Shown: positions 1 through 7,971, numbered from the stretch's first letter. The stretch: 64,000 nucleotides of DNA from Methylobacterium gnaphalii (GCF_007992215.1 NZ_BJZV01000006.1:151232-215231), one strand, 5' to 3'. The notes: generated by a model not told the origin, from the letters alone. Numbers and translations are program-made.

Positions 1-671
1 GTGCAGTGGAGGCCGAAGGCGTTGCCGCGATGCTGGAGAAAGCCTTCGGTGGCTTACCGGAGGCAGCCCCGCTGACGGCGGTTCCCCCCACGCATATCCA
101 CGATCTCGGCCGCCGCATCGTGGTGGATCTCGACGTGCCCCAGTCAGTGATCCGCTTCGGCCTCGGCGGTGTCGCCTGGCGCGATCCCGACTTCATCCCG
201 GCCTATGTCCTCAACCATATCCTCGGTGGCGGGGCCTTCACCTCGCGCCTGTTCCAAGAGGTGCGCGAGAAGCGCGGCCTCGCCTACTCTGTCGGCACCT
301 CGCTGACCTCGCACCGGGCGGTCGCCATGACCTGGGGCTACACGGCCACCAAGAACGAGCGTGTCGTAGAGGCACTCGACGTGATTGGCGACGAGATCGC
401 CCGGCTGGTCCAAGATGGCCCTTCGGACGAGGAGTTGCAGAAGGCCAAGGATTACCTCACCGGCTCCTACGCATTGAGCTTCGACACCTCGACCAAGATC
501 GCCAATCAACTCGTGCAGATCGCCTTCGAGGGTCTGGGCATGGACTACATTGCTCGCCGCAACGACATGGTCGCCGGTGTTACCCAGGCCGATATTCGCC
601 GCGCCAGCGCCCGCACCTTCGCCGACGGCAAGATGCTGGTGGTAGCCGCAGGGCGGCCTGTCGGGCTTTGA
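1..671 (+). CDS. M16 family metallopeptidase, C-terminal part (5' end outside window)
   Basis: The reading frame is open from the first base, so the gene begins upstream of the window; about 222 residues remain. The segment LGGGAFTSRLFQEVREKRGL followed by AYSVG is the typical C-terminal half of pitrilysin/insulinase (M16) peptidases, including the Arg and Tyr that complete the active site in trans. The zinc-binding HXXEH motif, if present, lies outside the window, so it cannot be told whether this is the active subunit or the inactive partner often encoded in tandem. It ends 90 bp before the 3' end of the convergent LprI-like gene. Confidence 0.85.
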   Translation, partial: AVEAEGVAAMLEKAFGGLPEAAPLTAVPPTHIHDLGRRIVVDLDVPQSVIRFGLGGVAWRDPDFIPAYVLNHILGGGAFTSRLFQEVREKRGLAYSVGTSLTSHRAVAMTWGYTATKNERVVEALDVIGDEIARLVQDGPSDEELQKAKDYLTGSYALSFDTSTKIANQLVQIAFEGLGMDYIARRNDMVAGVTQADIRRASARTFADGKMLVVAAGRPVGL

Positions 672-761
672 GCCGCGCCAGGCTGAATTCCAACGCCGAC
701 GACAGTTCCGGGACCGCACACGGAGTGCGGCCCTGAATGACACTGTCCGGGACCAACCCGC

Positions 762-1106
762 CTATTGCGGACCCTGTTTGGCGAATTCTGAAAAGACGCC
801 GCGTAGGACCTTGAGCCGGGTCTCGTAGGCCTGTCGCAGACATGCGATGTCGGCTGCGCAGGTCCGACGCTCCTTGAGCCAAGTCTCCTGATCGTCCTGC
901 AGCTGGGCGCGATTTCCCATCGCCAGTAGGTCCTTCAGGATCTCGAAGCGCACGGCTAACTCGACGTCGCGGTCGTTGAGCGTGGGTGTCGCGCAGATCG
1001 CCTTCTCGTCCGCAGTCTCCGCCTTTTCGCAGGAGAAGCTCGCCGCATTGGCAACCGCTGGCCCGGCAAGCACGATTGCGGCAGCGAAGCCGAAACGGCG
1101 CATCAT
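762..1106 (-). CDS. LprI-like/DUF1311 secreted protein
   Basis: The protein has 114 residues and an N-terminal signal peptide (MMRRFGFAAAIVLAGPAVANA, cleavage after about residue 21). The mature part has the DUF1311/LprI pattern: an early Cys, then DEKAIC, a short gap, a P-x-L-x-x-x-D stretch and two further Cys near residues 83-89. LprI proteins are periplasmic lysozyme-inhibitor-like proteins; activity here is inferred only from the family. It lies 36 bp downstream of hemJ on the same strand and may be the last gene of the hemE-hemJ unit. Two Met codons in a row (1106, 1103) make the start uncertain by one residue. Confidence 0.7.
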   Translation of the reverse strand: MMRRFGFAAAIVLAGPAVANAASFSCEKAETADEKAICATPTLNDRDVELAVRFEILKDLLAMGNRAQLQDDQETWLKERRTCAADIACLRQAYETRLKVLRGVFSEFAKQGPQ

Positions 1107-1142
1107 CGATGCAGTCCCCTTTTTACACGCGGGATAGCTGCC

Positions 1143-1580
1143 TCAGCCCCCCGGCTTCACGACGGCCAGAATGACGATGAGGATCATCAGGAGCGTTGGT
1201 ACCTCGTTGACGACACGGTAGAACCGGCTGCCATGTCGATTCCGGTCGGCCGCGAAATCCTTGACCATTTTCGAGAGCCAGCCGTGGATTCCGCTCATCA
1301 CCACAACGAGCAAGAATTTCAACTGCAACCAGTATGAGGTGTAGTAGCCGCTCTTCACAGCGAGCGTGACACCGAAGATCCAGGTCAGGATCATGGCGGG
1401 AGTCATGATCGCCTTGAGCAGCCGGCGCTCCATGATCTTGAAGGTCGCCGACTGCACCTCGGACCCTGCAGGCAAGCCGGCGTGATAGACGAAGAGGCGC
1501 GGCAGGTAGAGCATCGCCGCCATCCAGGCGATCAGCGAGACGATGTGACCGGCCTTGATCCAAAGGTAGAGATTGTCCAC
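1143..1580 (-). CDS. hemJ: Protoporphyrinogen IX oxidase HemJ (membrane protein)
   Basis: The protein has 145 residues with four predicted membrane helices (about 8-28, 56-76, 84-104, 125-142), the usual size and layout of HemJ. The family's conserved His and Lys are visible as His12 in IKAGHIV and Lys88 in QLKFLLVVV. HemJ oxidises protoporphyrinogen IX to protoporphyrin IX in the inner membrane, the penultimate haem step, in bacteria without HemG/HemY. It follows hemE by 84 bp on the same strand, and hemE-hemJ at the origin is a common alphaproteobacterial arrangement. HemH, the next enzyme, is encoded at 23.2 kb in this window. Confidence 0.9.
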   Translation of the reverse strand: MDNLYLWIKAGHIVSLIAWMAAMLYLPRLFVYHAGLPAGSEVQSATFKIMERRLLKAIMTPAMILTWIFGVTLAVKSGYYTSYWLQLKFLLVVVMSGIHGWLSKMVKDFAADRNRHGSRFYRVVNEVPTLLMILIVILAVVKPGG

Positions 1581-1664
1581 GGGCTCGGGAGGCTCCGGCT
1601 GAAGGGGCGGCTTAGTCGCTCGCCCTGTCCATAGCCCGCCTTGCCTCGGACCGTCGAGGGCGGC

Positions 1665-2768
1665 TCACGCCTCTCGTCTGAGCCGTGCCAGCATCTGCTC
1701 CACATGCGCGACCGGCGTCTGCGGCGTGATGCCGTGGCCAAGGTTGAAGATATGCGGCAGGCCTCGTGTCGCCTCTAGGATGGCATCGACCTCGGCGTCG
1801 AGCGCAGCGCCACCCGCGATCAACGTCTCCGGATGGAGATTGCCCTGCGTCACGGTCGTCTCCGGCAGCCGCGTACGCAAGGCGGCAAGGTCCACACCCC
1901 AATCGACGCCGACGGCGCTGGCATGGGTTTCCGGGACGACCCGAGCATGTCCATCGATGCCGGAACCACGGCAGAACACGATGATCTTCGCATCTGGAAC
2001 GCGCGTCCTGACGCCCTCAATCATCCGTGCGATCGGCTGCAACGACCAGCGTGCCAAAGCATCACTGCCTTCTGGCAGGACGCCGGCATGGGATTCGAAG
2101 ATCTGAACCGCATCTGCCCCGGCCTCGAACTGGCGGATGAGGTATTCCGTCTGCACGCGCACGAGCCGATCGATCAAAGCCTCCACGAGACTGGGATCGG
2201 CCGTGGCCAGTGCCCGCGCTGGGGCTAGATCGGGCGTGCCACGCCCACCGATCATGTAGCTCGCCACCGTCCACGGAGCTCCGCAGAAGCCGAGGAGCGT
2301 CGTCTCGTGTGGCAGCCCAGCCCGAATACGCGACACAGCCTCGAAGACCGGCGCGAGATGTGTGAAGATCGCAGGATCATCCACCTCCCGCAGGGCCTCG
2401 AATTCCGCTCGACCGGTGAGAGCATCGAGCCGAGGTCCTTCACCCACGACGAACCGCACACCTTGTCCCAGCGCGTGCGGAACAACGAGGATGTCGGAGA
2501 ACAGGATTGAGGCCTCAAACCCAAAGCGGCGAATAGGCTGTAAGGTCACCTCCGTGGCGAAAGCGGGATTGTAGCAGAGGTCGAGGAAAGAACCGGCCTG
2601 GGCGCGGGTCTCGCGATATTCGGGCAGGTAGCGTCCGGCCTGACGCATCATCCAGGCGGGTGGCGGCGAGATCGCCTCGCCCGACAGCACGCGTAGGACC
2701 TTGCGGTCCTCCGTTCTCACCCCAACCATCACCCGTTCCGATCCTGTCCTCTTTGTAGCGCCAAGCAT
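1665..2768 (-). CDS. hemE: Uroporphyrinogen decarboxylase
   Basis: HemE converts uroporphyrinogen III to coproporphyrinogen III in the cytoplasm. The 367-residue product carries the UroD signatures PPAWMMRQAGRYLPEYR (about 36-52) with the substrate-binding Arg residues, FSDIL (Asp92) and GFCGAPWTVASYMIGG. The listed start gives MLGATKRTG; an internal ATG at 2729 (MVGVRTEDRK) would remove 13 residues and fits the usual family length (about 345) as well. The gene points away from the putative replication origin just upstream, and hemE flanks the origin in Caulobacter, Rickettsia and Sinorhizobium. Confidence 0.95.
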   Translation of the reverse strand: MLGATKRTGSERVMVGVRTEDRKVLRVLSGEAISPPPAWMMRQAGRYLPEYRETRAQAGSFLDLCYNPAFATEVTLQPIRRFGFEASILFSDILVVPHALGQGVRFVVGEGPRLDALTGRAEFEALREVDDPAIFTHLAPVFEAVSRIRAGLPHETTLLGFCGAPWTVASYMIGGRGTPDLAPARALATADPSLVEALIDRLVRVQTEYLIRQFEAGADAVQIFESHAGVLPEGSDALARWSLQPIARMIEGVRTRVPDAKIIVFCRGSGIDGHARVVPETHASAVGVDWGVDLAALRTRLPETTVTQGNLHPETLIAGGAALDAEVDAILEATRGLPHIFNLGHGITPQTPVAHVEQMLARLRREA

Positions 2769-2836
2769 ACAGCCAGGCTTTCCCGCGGGAAGCCTGATCG
2801 TTCAGGCTCGAGGCCTGCCATTCCCACACAGGCCCT

Positions 2837-2880
2837 TTTCTAAAGAGAAAAGAGACTCTTAGACTCTGTTTCTTCTCTTG
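2837..2880. other. AT-rich candidate DNA-unwinding element
   Basis: About 14 of 44 bases are G or C, far below the surroundings. The stretch has purine-rich then pyrimidine-rich blocks and two copies of AGACTCT (2853-2859 and 2861-2867), each containing a GACTC methylation site. It lies 57 bp from the CtrA site. It may equally contain the hemE promoter. Confidence 0.45.
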
Positions 2881-2905
2881 GAGGCTGAGTCATGGGTTCG
2901 CAAAT

Positions 2906-2914
2906 CCATCCACA
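2906..2914 (+). promoter_or_regulatory. DnaA-box-like site
   Basis: CCATCCACA matches TTATCCACA at 7 of 9 positions, with the ATCCACA core intact. It lies in the hemE-RP001-type intergenic region. Confidence 0.4.
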
Positions 2915-2936
2915 GGCCGTCCCCATCGCCACGCCG

Positions 2937-2952
2937 TTAAGAGGGTTTTAAC
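2937..2952. promoter_or_regulatory. CtrA binding site (full consensus)
   Basis: TTAAGAGGGTTTTAAC matches the CtrA consensus TTAA-N7-TTAAC perfectly. In Caulobacter CtrA binds such sites in the origin to block initiation in swarmer cells. Its location inside the putative oriC supports the same role, though it could instead control the hemE or PPDK-regulator promoters. Confidence 0.65.
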
Positions 2953-3139
2953 GGATCAGCTCTACTCTGATGCAATCGCAAGCCGTGTCAGCGGTTTGTA
3001 TGGACATCACGGCCGTTCCGTGCCGAACGGTCCCGGATTCTCCCATTTCGGCGTCGCCACGAGTCCGACTCGACGGATTGTTGACACGGGAGTCGACAAG
3101 ACATCCCTTGCGCTGGCTGGACCGCCACAGGAAGCCGGC

Positions 3140-3148
3140 TTATCCCCA
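3140..3148 (+). promoter_or_regulatory. DnaA-box-like site
   Basis: TTATCCCCA matches TTATCCACA at 8 of 9 positions. A weaker inverted copy (TGGGGACAA, 3174-3182, 7 of 9 on the other strand) lies 25 bp further on. Confidence 0.45.
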
Positions 3149-3228
3149 TTCGTCGACTCCCCAGTGCCAAGCCTGGGGACAAACCGTTCGAGCATGTCGA
3201 GCTCGTTTGCGGGAAAAGCGAATTCGCC

Positions 3229-4059
3229 ATGGGCCGCAGCTACTTCCACCTTCATCTCGTGTCGGATTCGACGGGCGAGACGTTGATCAATGTCGGGCGC
3301 GCGGCGGCGGCTCAGTATGAAGGTGTCTCGGCCATCGAGCATGTCTACCCGCTGGTTCGGTCACGGGCGCAGCTCGAGCGCGTGGTCTCTGAGATCCAGG
3401 CGGCGCCCGGTCTCGTCCTCTACACCCTTGTCGACGACGAGTTGACGTCACGCCTCGCAGAGGCCTGCCGCGAGACCGGATCGCCGACGCTCAACGTGCT
3501 GCAACCGGTGCACGCGCTATTGCGCTCCTATCTTGGAGCGAATTCGACCGCTCGCCCGGGCGCGCAGCACATGTTGAACGCGGAGTATTTCAAGCGCATC
3601 GACGCGATGAACTTCACGCTCGCGCATGATGACGGAAACCTGCCGCCGGATATCGACGAGGCCGACGTGGTACTTGTCGGCGTGAGCCGGACCTCGAAAA
3701 CGCCGACATCGATCTATCTGGCAAATCGCGGCCTCAAGACCGCGAATTTCCCGCTCGTCCCTTCGATGCCATTGCCGTCGGCGCTTGCCGAGACACGGAA
3801 ACCCCTGGTGGTGGGACTGATCGCGTCTCCCGAACGCATCGTCCATATCCGCCAGAACCGCCTCTTGAGCCTGAAGGCCGACGACAACTCGATGTATGTC
3901 GATCGCGATGCGGTCGCCGACGAAATCGCAGCGTCCCGGCGGCTCTGTGCCAAGCAGCGCTGGCCGACGATCGACGTGACGCGCCGGTCGATCGAGGAGA
4001 CTGCGGCCGCCATCCTCGATCTCTATCGCGAGCATCGATTGAAGTTCATCGCGACGTGA
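3229..4059 (+). CDS. Pyruvate, phosphate dikinase regulatory protein (kinase/pyrophosphorylase, UPF0085)
   Basis: The 276-residue product is a full-length DUF299/PPSR protein. It has the N-terminal [10 protein letters not shown] (9-18) and a P-loop-like GVSRTSKT (151-158), the nucleotide-binding signature of this bifunctional family. Family members switch pyruvate phosphate dikinase or PEP synthetase off and on by ADP-dependent Thr phosphorylation and Pi-dependent dephosphorylation. The gene is the homologue of Rickettsia RP001, the neighbour of the origin. It is first in a chain of five genes: its TGA overlaps the GTG start of maf. Confidence 0.9.
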   Translation: MGRSYFHLHLVSDSTGETLINVGRAAAAQYEGVSAIEHVYPLVRSRAQLERVVSEIQAAPGLVLYTLVDDELTSRLAEACRETGSPTLNVLQPVHALLRSYLGANSTARPGAQHMLNAEYFKRIDAMNFTLAHDDGNLPPDIDEADVVLVGVSRTSKTPTSIYLANRGLKTANFPLVPSMPLPSALAETRKPLVVGLIASPERIVHIRQNRLLSLKADDNSMYVDRDAVADEIAASRRLCAKQRWPTIDVTRRSIEETAAAILDLYREHRLKFIAT

Positions 4060-4694
4060 ACGGATCGATGGCGGAGTATCAGACAGGGCTCTGGCTTGCC
4101 GAAGCACCTCTCATCCTGGCTTCAGGCAGTCGAACGCGGGCCGAACTTCTGGCCAGTGCCGGACTTGCTGCACAAATCGTCAGGCCTTCGGTCGATGAGC
4201 GAGCCATCGAGACCGAAGCGCAGGGTTTGAGTCCGTCTGATCTCGCCCGTCGTCTTGCGCAAGCAAAGGCGAGAGAGGTTGCAGAACGGCATCCGGGTCG
4301 CATGACGATCGGCGCCGACCAGGTCCTGGATCTCGACGGAGAGGTTTTTCACAAGCCGGCCGATTTAGGTGAAGCTCGGACACACCTGAGCCGGTTGCGG
4401 GGGCGAACCCATGCCCTGCATTCCGCGGTTGCCATCGTTGGCGATGGGATCGGCGAAGTCTTTCATGAGACGGCGCATCTCACCATGCGCGCTCTCGGTG
4501 CGGAGGCGATCGAGGCCTATCTGGCCTTGGCGGGAGAGGATCGGGTGACGTCGAGCGTCGGTGGCTACCAGCTCGAAGGGCCCGGGATTCACCTGTTTGA
4601 GCGGGTTGAGGGAGACCATTCGACGGTGCTCGGCCTGCCGTTGATCCCGCTGCTCGCCAGGCTGCGAGCGATGGGTCTCCTGGCGATCGCATGA
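4056..4694 (+). CDS. maf: Maf family nucleotide pyrophosphatase
   Basis: The 212-residue product has the Maf signatures [12 protein letters not shown] (21-32), GADQVL (86-91) and a following KP (100-101). Maf proteins hydrolyse non-canonical or modified NTPs to monophosphates, a house-cleaning role, and some affect septation. The GTG start at 4056 overlaps the upstream stop in the form GTGA, implying translational coupling; an ATG at 4068 is the alternative start and gives the more usual length. Its own stop overlaps the ATG of the zinc exporter (ATGA). Confidence 0.9.
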   Translation: MNGSMAEYQTGLWLAEAPLILASGSRTRAELLASAGLAAQIVRPSVDERAIETEAQGLSPSDLARRLAQAKAREVAERHPGRMTIGADQVLDLDGEVFHKPADLGEARTHLSRLRGRTHALHSAVAIVGDGIGEVFHETAHLTMRALGAEAIEAYLALAGEDRVTSSVGGYQLEGPGIHLFERVEGDHSTVLGLPLIPLLARLRAMGLLAIA

Positions 4695-5665
4695 CGGGAT
4701 TCGGAATGCCGGGCCACGCACACGACGAACATGGTCACCATGATGATCACGGACATCATGGCCATGGACCGGCAGGGCATAGCCACGCGCCAAGGGATTT
4801 CGGCAAGGCCTTCGCCATCGGGATCGCGCTGAATCTCGGATTCGTCGTCATCGAAGCCGGCTATGGAATCCTGAGCAACTCGATGGCGCTCGTGGCCGAT
4901 GCTGGCCACAACCTGTCCGACGTGCTCGGCCTCGCTGCGGCCTGGGTCGCCTCGGTCCTGGTGAAACGGCGGCCGAGCGCGCGCTTCACCTACGGCTTGC
5001 GGGGATCCTCCATCCTCGCGGCCCTGTTCAACGCGGTGTTCCTGCTGATCGCCACCGGTGCGATCATCCTGGAGGCGGTGCAGCGGTTCCTTTCACCGGC
5101 ACCGGTTGCCGGGACGACCGTCATGGTCGTTGCGGGGATCGGCATCGCGATCAACGGATTCACGGCCTGGCTGTTCGCCTCCGGGGGCCGGAGCGACATC
5201 AATATCCGCGGGGCCTACCTGCACATGATGGCGGATGCCGTCGTGTCGCTGGGCGTGGTGCTGTCCGGCCTCGTCATCCTCGCCACCGGCCTCGACTGGA
5301 TCGACCCGCTGGTGAGCCTCGTCATCGCCCTGTTGATCATCTGGAGCACCTGGGGGCTCCTGCGCGACAGCCTCGGCATGGCCCTGTCCGCGGTACCGCC
5401 CGGGATCGATCCTGCCGCGGTTCGCGCAGCCCTCGAGAATCGCCCTGGGGTCGATACCCTGCATGACCTCCATATCTGGTCGATGAGCACCACCGAGACC
5501 GCTCTGACGGCCCACCTCGTCACCCGGCACGAAGCCCTGGCGGACGATTTCCTTCGCGAGACGGCGCGGGAGCTACGTGAGAAGTTCGGCATCGCCCATG
5601 CGACGCTGCAGATCGAGCGGCCCGGCATCGCCGATTGTACCCTGCCGGCGGAATGCGAGGCGTGA
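4691..5665 (+). CDS. Cation diffusion facilitator family Zn2+ exporter
   Basis: The 324-residue membrane protein is of the CDF/CzcD-ZitB type. The N-terminal cytosolic segment (residues 9-32) contains 11 His, a metal-sensing loop common in this family. Six transmembrane helices follow, with the HXXXD metal-site motifs at His73-Asp77 (GHNLSD) and His178-Asp182 (HMMAD), then a C-terminal cytoplasmic domain. It should export Zn2+ (possibly Co2+ or Cd2+) by proton antiport. It overlaps maf upstream (ATGA) and aroE downstream (TGATG). A transporter here is unexpected, because the origin-proximal set in relatives usually runs maf-aroE-coaE directly. Confidence 0.9.
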   Translation: MTGFGMPGHAHDEHGHHDDHGHHGHGPAGHSHAPRDFGKAFAIGIALNLGFVVIEAGYGILSNSMALVADAGHNLSDVLGLAAAWVASVLVKRRPSARFTYGLRGSSILAALFNAVFLLIATGAIILEAVQRFLSPAPVAGTTVMVVAGIGIAINGFTAWLFASGGRSDINIRGAYLHMMADAVVSLGVVLSGLVILATGLDWIDPLVSLVIALLIIWSTWGLLRDSLGMALSAVPPGIDPAAVRAALENRPGVDTLHDLHIWSMSTTETALTAHLVTRHEALADDFLRETARELREKFGIAHATLQIERPGIADCTLPAECEA

Positions 5666-6498
5666 TGCGCAAGGCTTTTGTCGTCGGCCACCCCATTGCC
5701 CATTCACGCTCGCCCCTGATCCATGGGCAATGGCTGCGGGATCTCGGGATTGCGGGCTCCTACGAGCGCATCGATGTGCCACCCGAAGACTTCGCGGCCT
5801 TCGTGCGCGGGTTGGCGCAGGCCGGTTTCGCCGGCGGCAACGTGACCATCCCCCATAAGGAAGCAGCTTTTCAGCTGGCGGACAGCCTCACCGCGCGTGC
5901 GAAAAAGATCGGCGCGGTGAACACGCTTGTGGTCCGCGAGGACGGCATCCTCGGCGACAACACCGATGCGCCCGGTTTCATCGCCCATCTCGATCAGTCG
6001 CTCGGCCCCGACTGGCTGCCGCGTTCCGGCGGAACGGCGGTGGTTCTTGGCGCCGGTGGCGCCGCGCGCGCGGTCGTCACCGGGCTGGCCGAGCACGGGA
6101 TCAACCGGATCCTCGTCGCCAACCGAAGCCCGGAGCGTGCCCGCGCCCTCACCGCAATCGAGCCCGAGCGCATCGAACCCATCGATTGGAGCGCCTTGCC
6201 GAAGGAGCTCGCGAGGGCCGGCCTTCTCGTCAACACCACCTCGCTCGGCATGACGGGCCATCCGCCGCTCGACCTCGATCTCGACGCCCTGCCGGCGACG
6301 GCAGCGGTGGCGGATATCGTCTATGCTCCGCTCGAGACACCGCTTCTCTCTGCCGCCCGCGCACGGGGACTCCTAGTCGTCGACGGCCTCGGCATGCTCC
6401 TCCACCAGGCCGTGCCGGGTTTCGAGGCCTGGTTCGGCGTCCGCCCGCAGGTGACGTCGCAGTTGCGCGACCTGATCGTGGCCGATCTCACGCGATGA
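5665..6498 (+). CDS. aroE: Shikimate dehydrogenase (NADP+)
   Basis: AroE reduces 3-dehydroshikimate in aromatic amino acid synthesis. The 277-residue product shows SRSPLIH (14-20), NVTIPHK (59-65) with catalytic Lys65, GDNTDA (97-102) with catalytic Asp101, the dinucleotide-binding GAGGAARA (129-136), VNTTSLGM and the C-terminal DGLGMLLHQA. The start ATG at 5665 shares one base with the stop of the zinc exporter (TGATG) and is preceded by GAGG at 5657-5660; an earlier in-frame start at 5635 would add ten unconserved residues. The stop overlaps the coaE start. Confidence 0.93.
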   Translation: MRKAFVVGHPIAHSRSPLIHGQWLRDLGIAGSYERIDVPPEDFAAFVRGLAQAGFAGGNVTIPHKEAAFQLADSLTARAKKIGAVNTLVVREDGILGDNTDAPGFIAHLDQSLGPDWLPRSGGTAVVLGAGGAARAVVTGLAEHGINRILVANRSPERARALTAIEPERIEPIDWSALPKELARAGLLVNTTSLGMTGHPPLDLDLDALPATAAVADIVYAPLETPLLSAARARGLLVVDGLGMLLHQAVPGFEAWFGVRPQVTSQLRDLIVADLTR

Positions 6499-7112
6499 GC
6501 GAGCCGGACCGCGACCGACCCCGGGTCGTGCTGGGCCTCACCGGCTCGATCGGCATGGGAAAATCCGCGACAGCTGGCCTTTTCGCCAAGCATGGCGTGC
6601 CGGTTCATGACGCGGACGCGGCGGTTCACCGCCTCTACGCCCCCGGCGGAGCGGCAGCCGAGGCGATCGGGCAGGCCTTCCCCGGAAGCCTGGGCCCCGA
6701 CAGTGGCGTCGACCGCGAGCGGCTTCGACAGATCGTGCTCGGCCGGCCGGAGGCGCTCCAGAGGCTGGAGGCCCTGGTGCATCCTCTGGTCAGGGACGAG
6801 AATCGTGCCTTCCTCAAACGGCACGCGGGGGCGCCCCTCGCGGTTCTCGATATCCCGCTCCTGTTCGAGACCGGGGCCGAGACGCGCTGCGATGCGGTCC
6901 TCGTCGTCAGCGCCCCGCCGGAGGTCCAGCGTGCCCGTGTCCTCGCTCGCCCGGGCATGACGGAGGCAGCCTTCGAGGCGATCCTCGCCAAGCAGATGCC
7001 GGATGCCGAGAAGCGTGCCCGGGCCGATGCCGTGATCGACACCAGCCTCGGCTTCGCTCATGCGGAGGCCGAAATCGTCGCCCTCATCGCGCGGCTGACG
7101 GATTCAGGCTAG
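6495..7112 (+). CDS. coaE: Dephospho-CoA kinase
   Basis: CoaE phosphorylates dephospho-CoA at the ribose 3'-OH, the last step of CoA synthesis. The 205-residue product has the P-loop GSIGMGKS (17-24), the DADAAVHRLY substrate motif and DIPLLFETGAE, all typical of CoaE. The ATG at 6495 overlaps the aroE stop (ATGA); the reading frame is open much further upstream but only as a shadow of aroE. PanC of the same pathway is encoded at 9.7 kb. Confidence 0.93.
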   Translation: MSEPDRDRPRVVLGLTGSIGMGKSATAGLFAKHGVPVHDADAAVHRLYAPGGAAAEAIGQAFPGSLGPDSGVDRERLRQIVLGRPEALQRLEALVHPLVRDENRAFLKRHAGAPLAVLDIPLLFETGAETRCDAVLVVSAPPEVQRARVLARPGMTEAAFEAILAKQMPDAEKRARADAVIDTSLGFAHAEAEIVALIARLTDSG

Positions 7113-7149
7113 GGTCGTCCCGTCAGCCTCTCACACGAAAATCCGAAAC

Positions 7150-7884
7150 ATGCTGCGCGAGATCGTCCTCGATACCGAGACCACCGGCACGGATGCGAAG
7201 GGGGGCGACCGGCTGATCGAGATCGGCTGCGTCGAGCTGATCAACCACATTCGCACCGGCAAGACCTTCCACCGCTTCGTGAATCCCCAGCGGCCGGTCT
7301 CGGAGGGCGCGTTTGCGGTGCACGGTCTGTCCGACGCGTTCCTCGCCGACAAGCCGGTCTTCGCCGACATCGTCGACGCCCTGCTCGAATTCTGCGGCGA
7401 TGCGCGCCTGGTGATCCACAACGCGGCCTTCGACGTCGGCTTCCTCAACATGGAATTTGCCCGGCTCAAGCCGTCGGCGCCTCCGCCGATCGTCCTGGAG
7501 GACGTGGTCGATACGCTGGCGCTGGCCCGGCGCCGGCATCCGGGCGCGGCCAACAACCTCGATGCCCTGTGCAGTCGCTACGGGATCGACAACACCAAGC
7601 GCACCAAGCACGGGGCCCTGCTCGACGCCGAGATCTTGGCGGAGGTCTATATCGAGCTCCTCGGCGGCAAGCAGACGAGCCTCGGACTGGCGGCGGTGGC
7701 GGCTGGCGCAGCGGACTCCGATGGCCGGACCGCGGATAGACCGGACGAGCCCATCGTTCTTCCCGTCCGCACGATGCGCAACCGGCTCACCGAGAGCGAG
7801 CGTGAACGCCACGCGGCCTTCATCGGCACGCTCGGGGGAAGCGTGATCTGGCGCGAGTATCTCGGCGAGGACAGTGGAGCCTAG
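7150..7884 (+). CDS. dnaQ: DNA polymerase III subunit epsilon (proofreading exonuclease)
   Basis: The 244-residue product carries the DEDDh exonuclease motifs: DTETTG (Asp8, Glu10), HNAAFD (Asp95) and KHGALLDAE (His154, Asp159). QTSLGL at about 174-179 resembles the beta-clamp-binding motif of E. coli epsilon. It proofreads 3' ends within the replicative polymerase. It follows coaE by 37 bp and completes the coaE-dnaQ pair usually found near the origin; secB, a frequent next neighbour, is absent. Confidence 0.93.
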   Translation: MLREIVLDTETTGTDAKGGDRLIEIGCVELINHIRTGKTFHRFVNPQRPVSEGAFAVHGLSDAFLADKPVFADIVDALLEFCGDARLVIHNAAFDVGFLNMEFARLKPSAPPPIVLEDVVDTLALARRRHPGAANNLDALCSRYGIDNTKRTKHGALLDAEILAEVYIELLGGKQTSLGLAAVAAGAADSDGRTADRPDEPIVLPVRTMRNRLTESERERHAAFIGTLGGSVIWREYLGEDSGA

Positions 7885-7939
7885 ACGGGCTCGCGCCGCC
7901 CCACCGCTCATCTTGCACTGCAGCAAAGACCCTCCATAT

Positions 7940-7957
7940 ACCATCCATATGGATGGT
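7940..7957. promoter_or_regulatory. Perfect 18-bp palindrome, candidate operator
   Basis: ACCATCCATATGGATGGT is its own reverse complement. A further TCCATAT sits directly upstream (7933-7939), so the half-site TCCATAT occurs as a direct repeat with an inverted partner, the layout expected for ribbon-helix-helix dimers. The palindrome ends 14 bp before the ATG of the RHH gene and abuts its ribosome-binding region, pointing to autoregulation. Confidence 0.55.
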
Positions 7958-7971
7958 GAGGGGCTGAGTGG

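Larger units (their letters stand above)
2769..3228. other. oriC: Putative chromosomal replication origin (oriC)
   Basis: This 460-bp region has no gene and lies between hemE (leftward) and the UPF0085/RP001-type gene (rightward), the position of the Caulobacter and Rickettsia origins. It contains a 44-bp AT-rich stretch (2837-2880, about 32% GC in GC-rich DNA), a perfect CtrA consensus TTAA-N7-TTAAC at 2937-2952, DnaA-box-like 9-mers at 2906-2914, 3140-3148 and 3174-3182, and eight GANTC (CcrM) sites where about two are expected. Both flanking operons are transcribed away from it. None of the DnaA-like boxes is a perfect TTATCCACA, so the functional call is inferred from position plus motif content. 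It must also hold the promoters of hemE and the PPDK-regulator operon. Confidence 0.75.

Noticed and set aside
2769..3228. Small frames inside the putative origin
   Set aside because: They overlap in several phases, lack ribosome-binding sites and have no domain; the region is better explained as non-coding.
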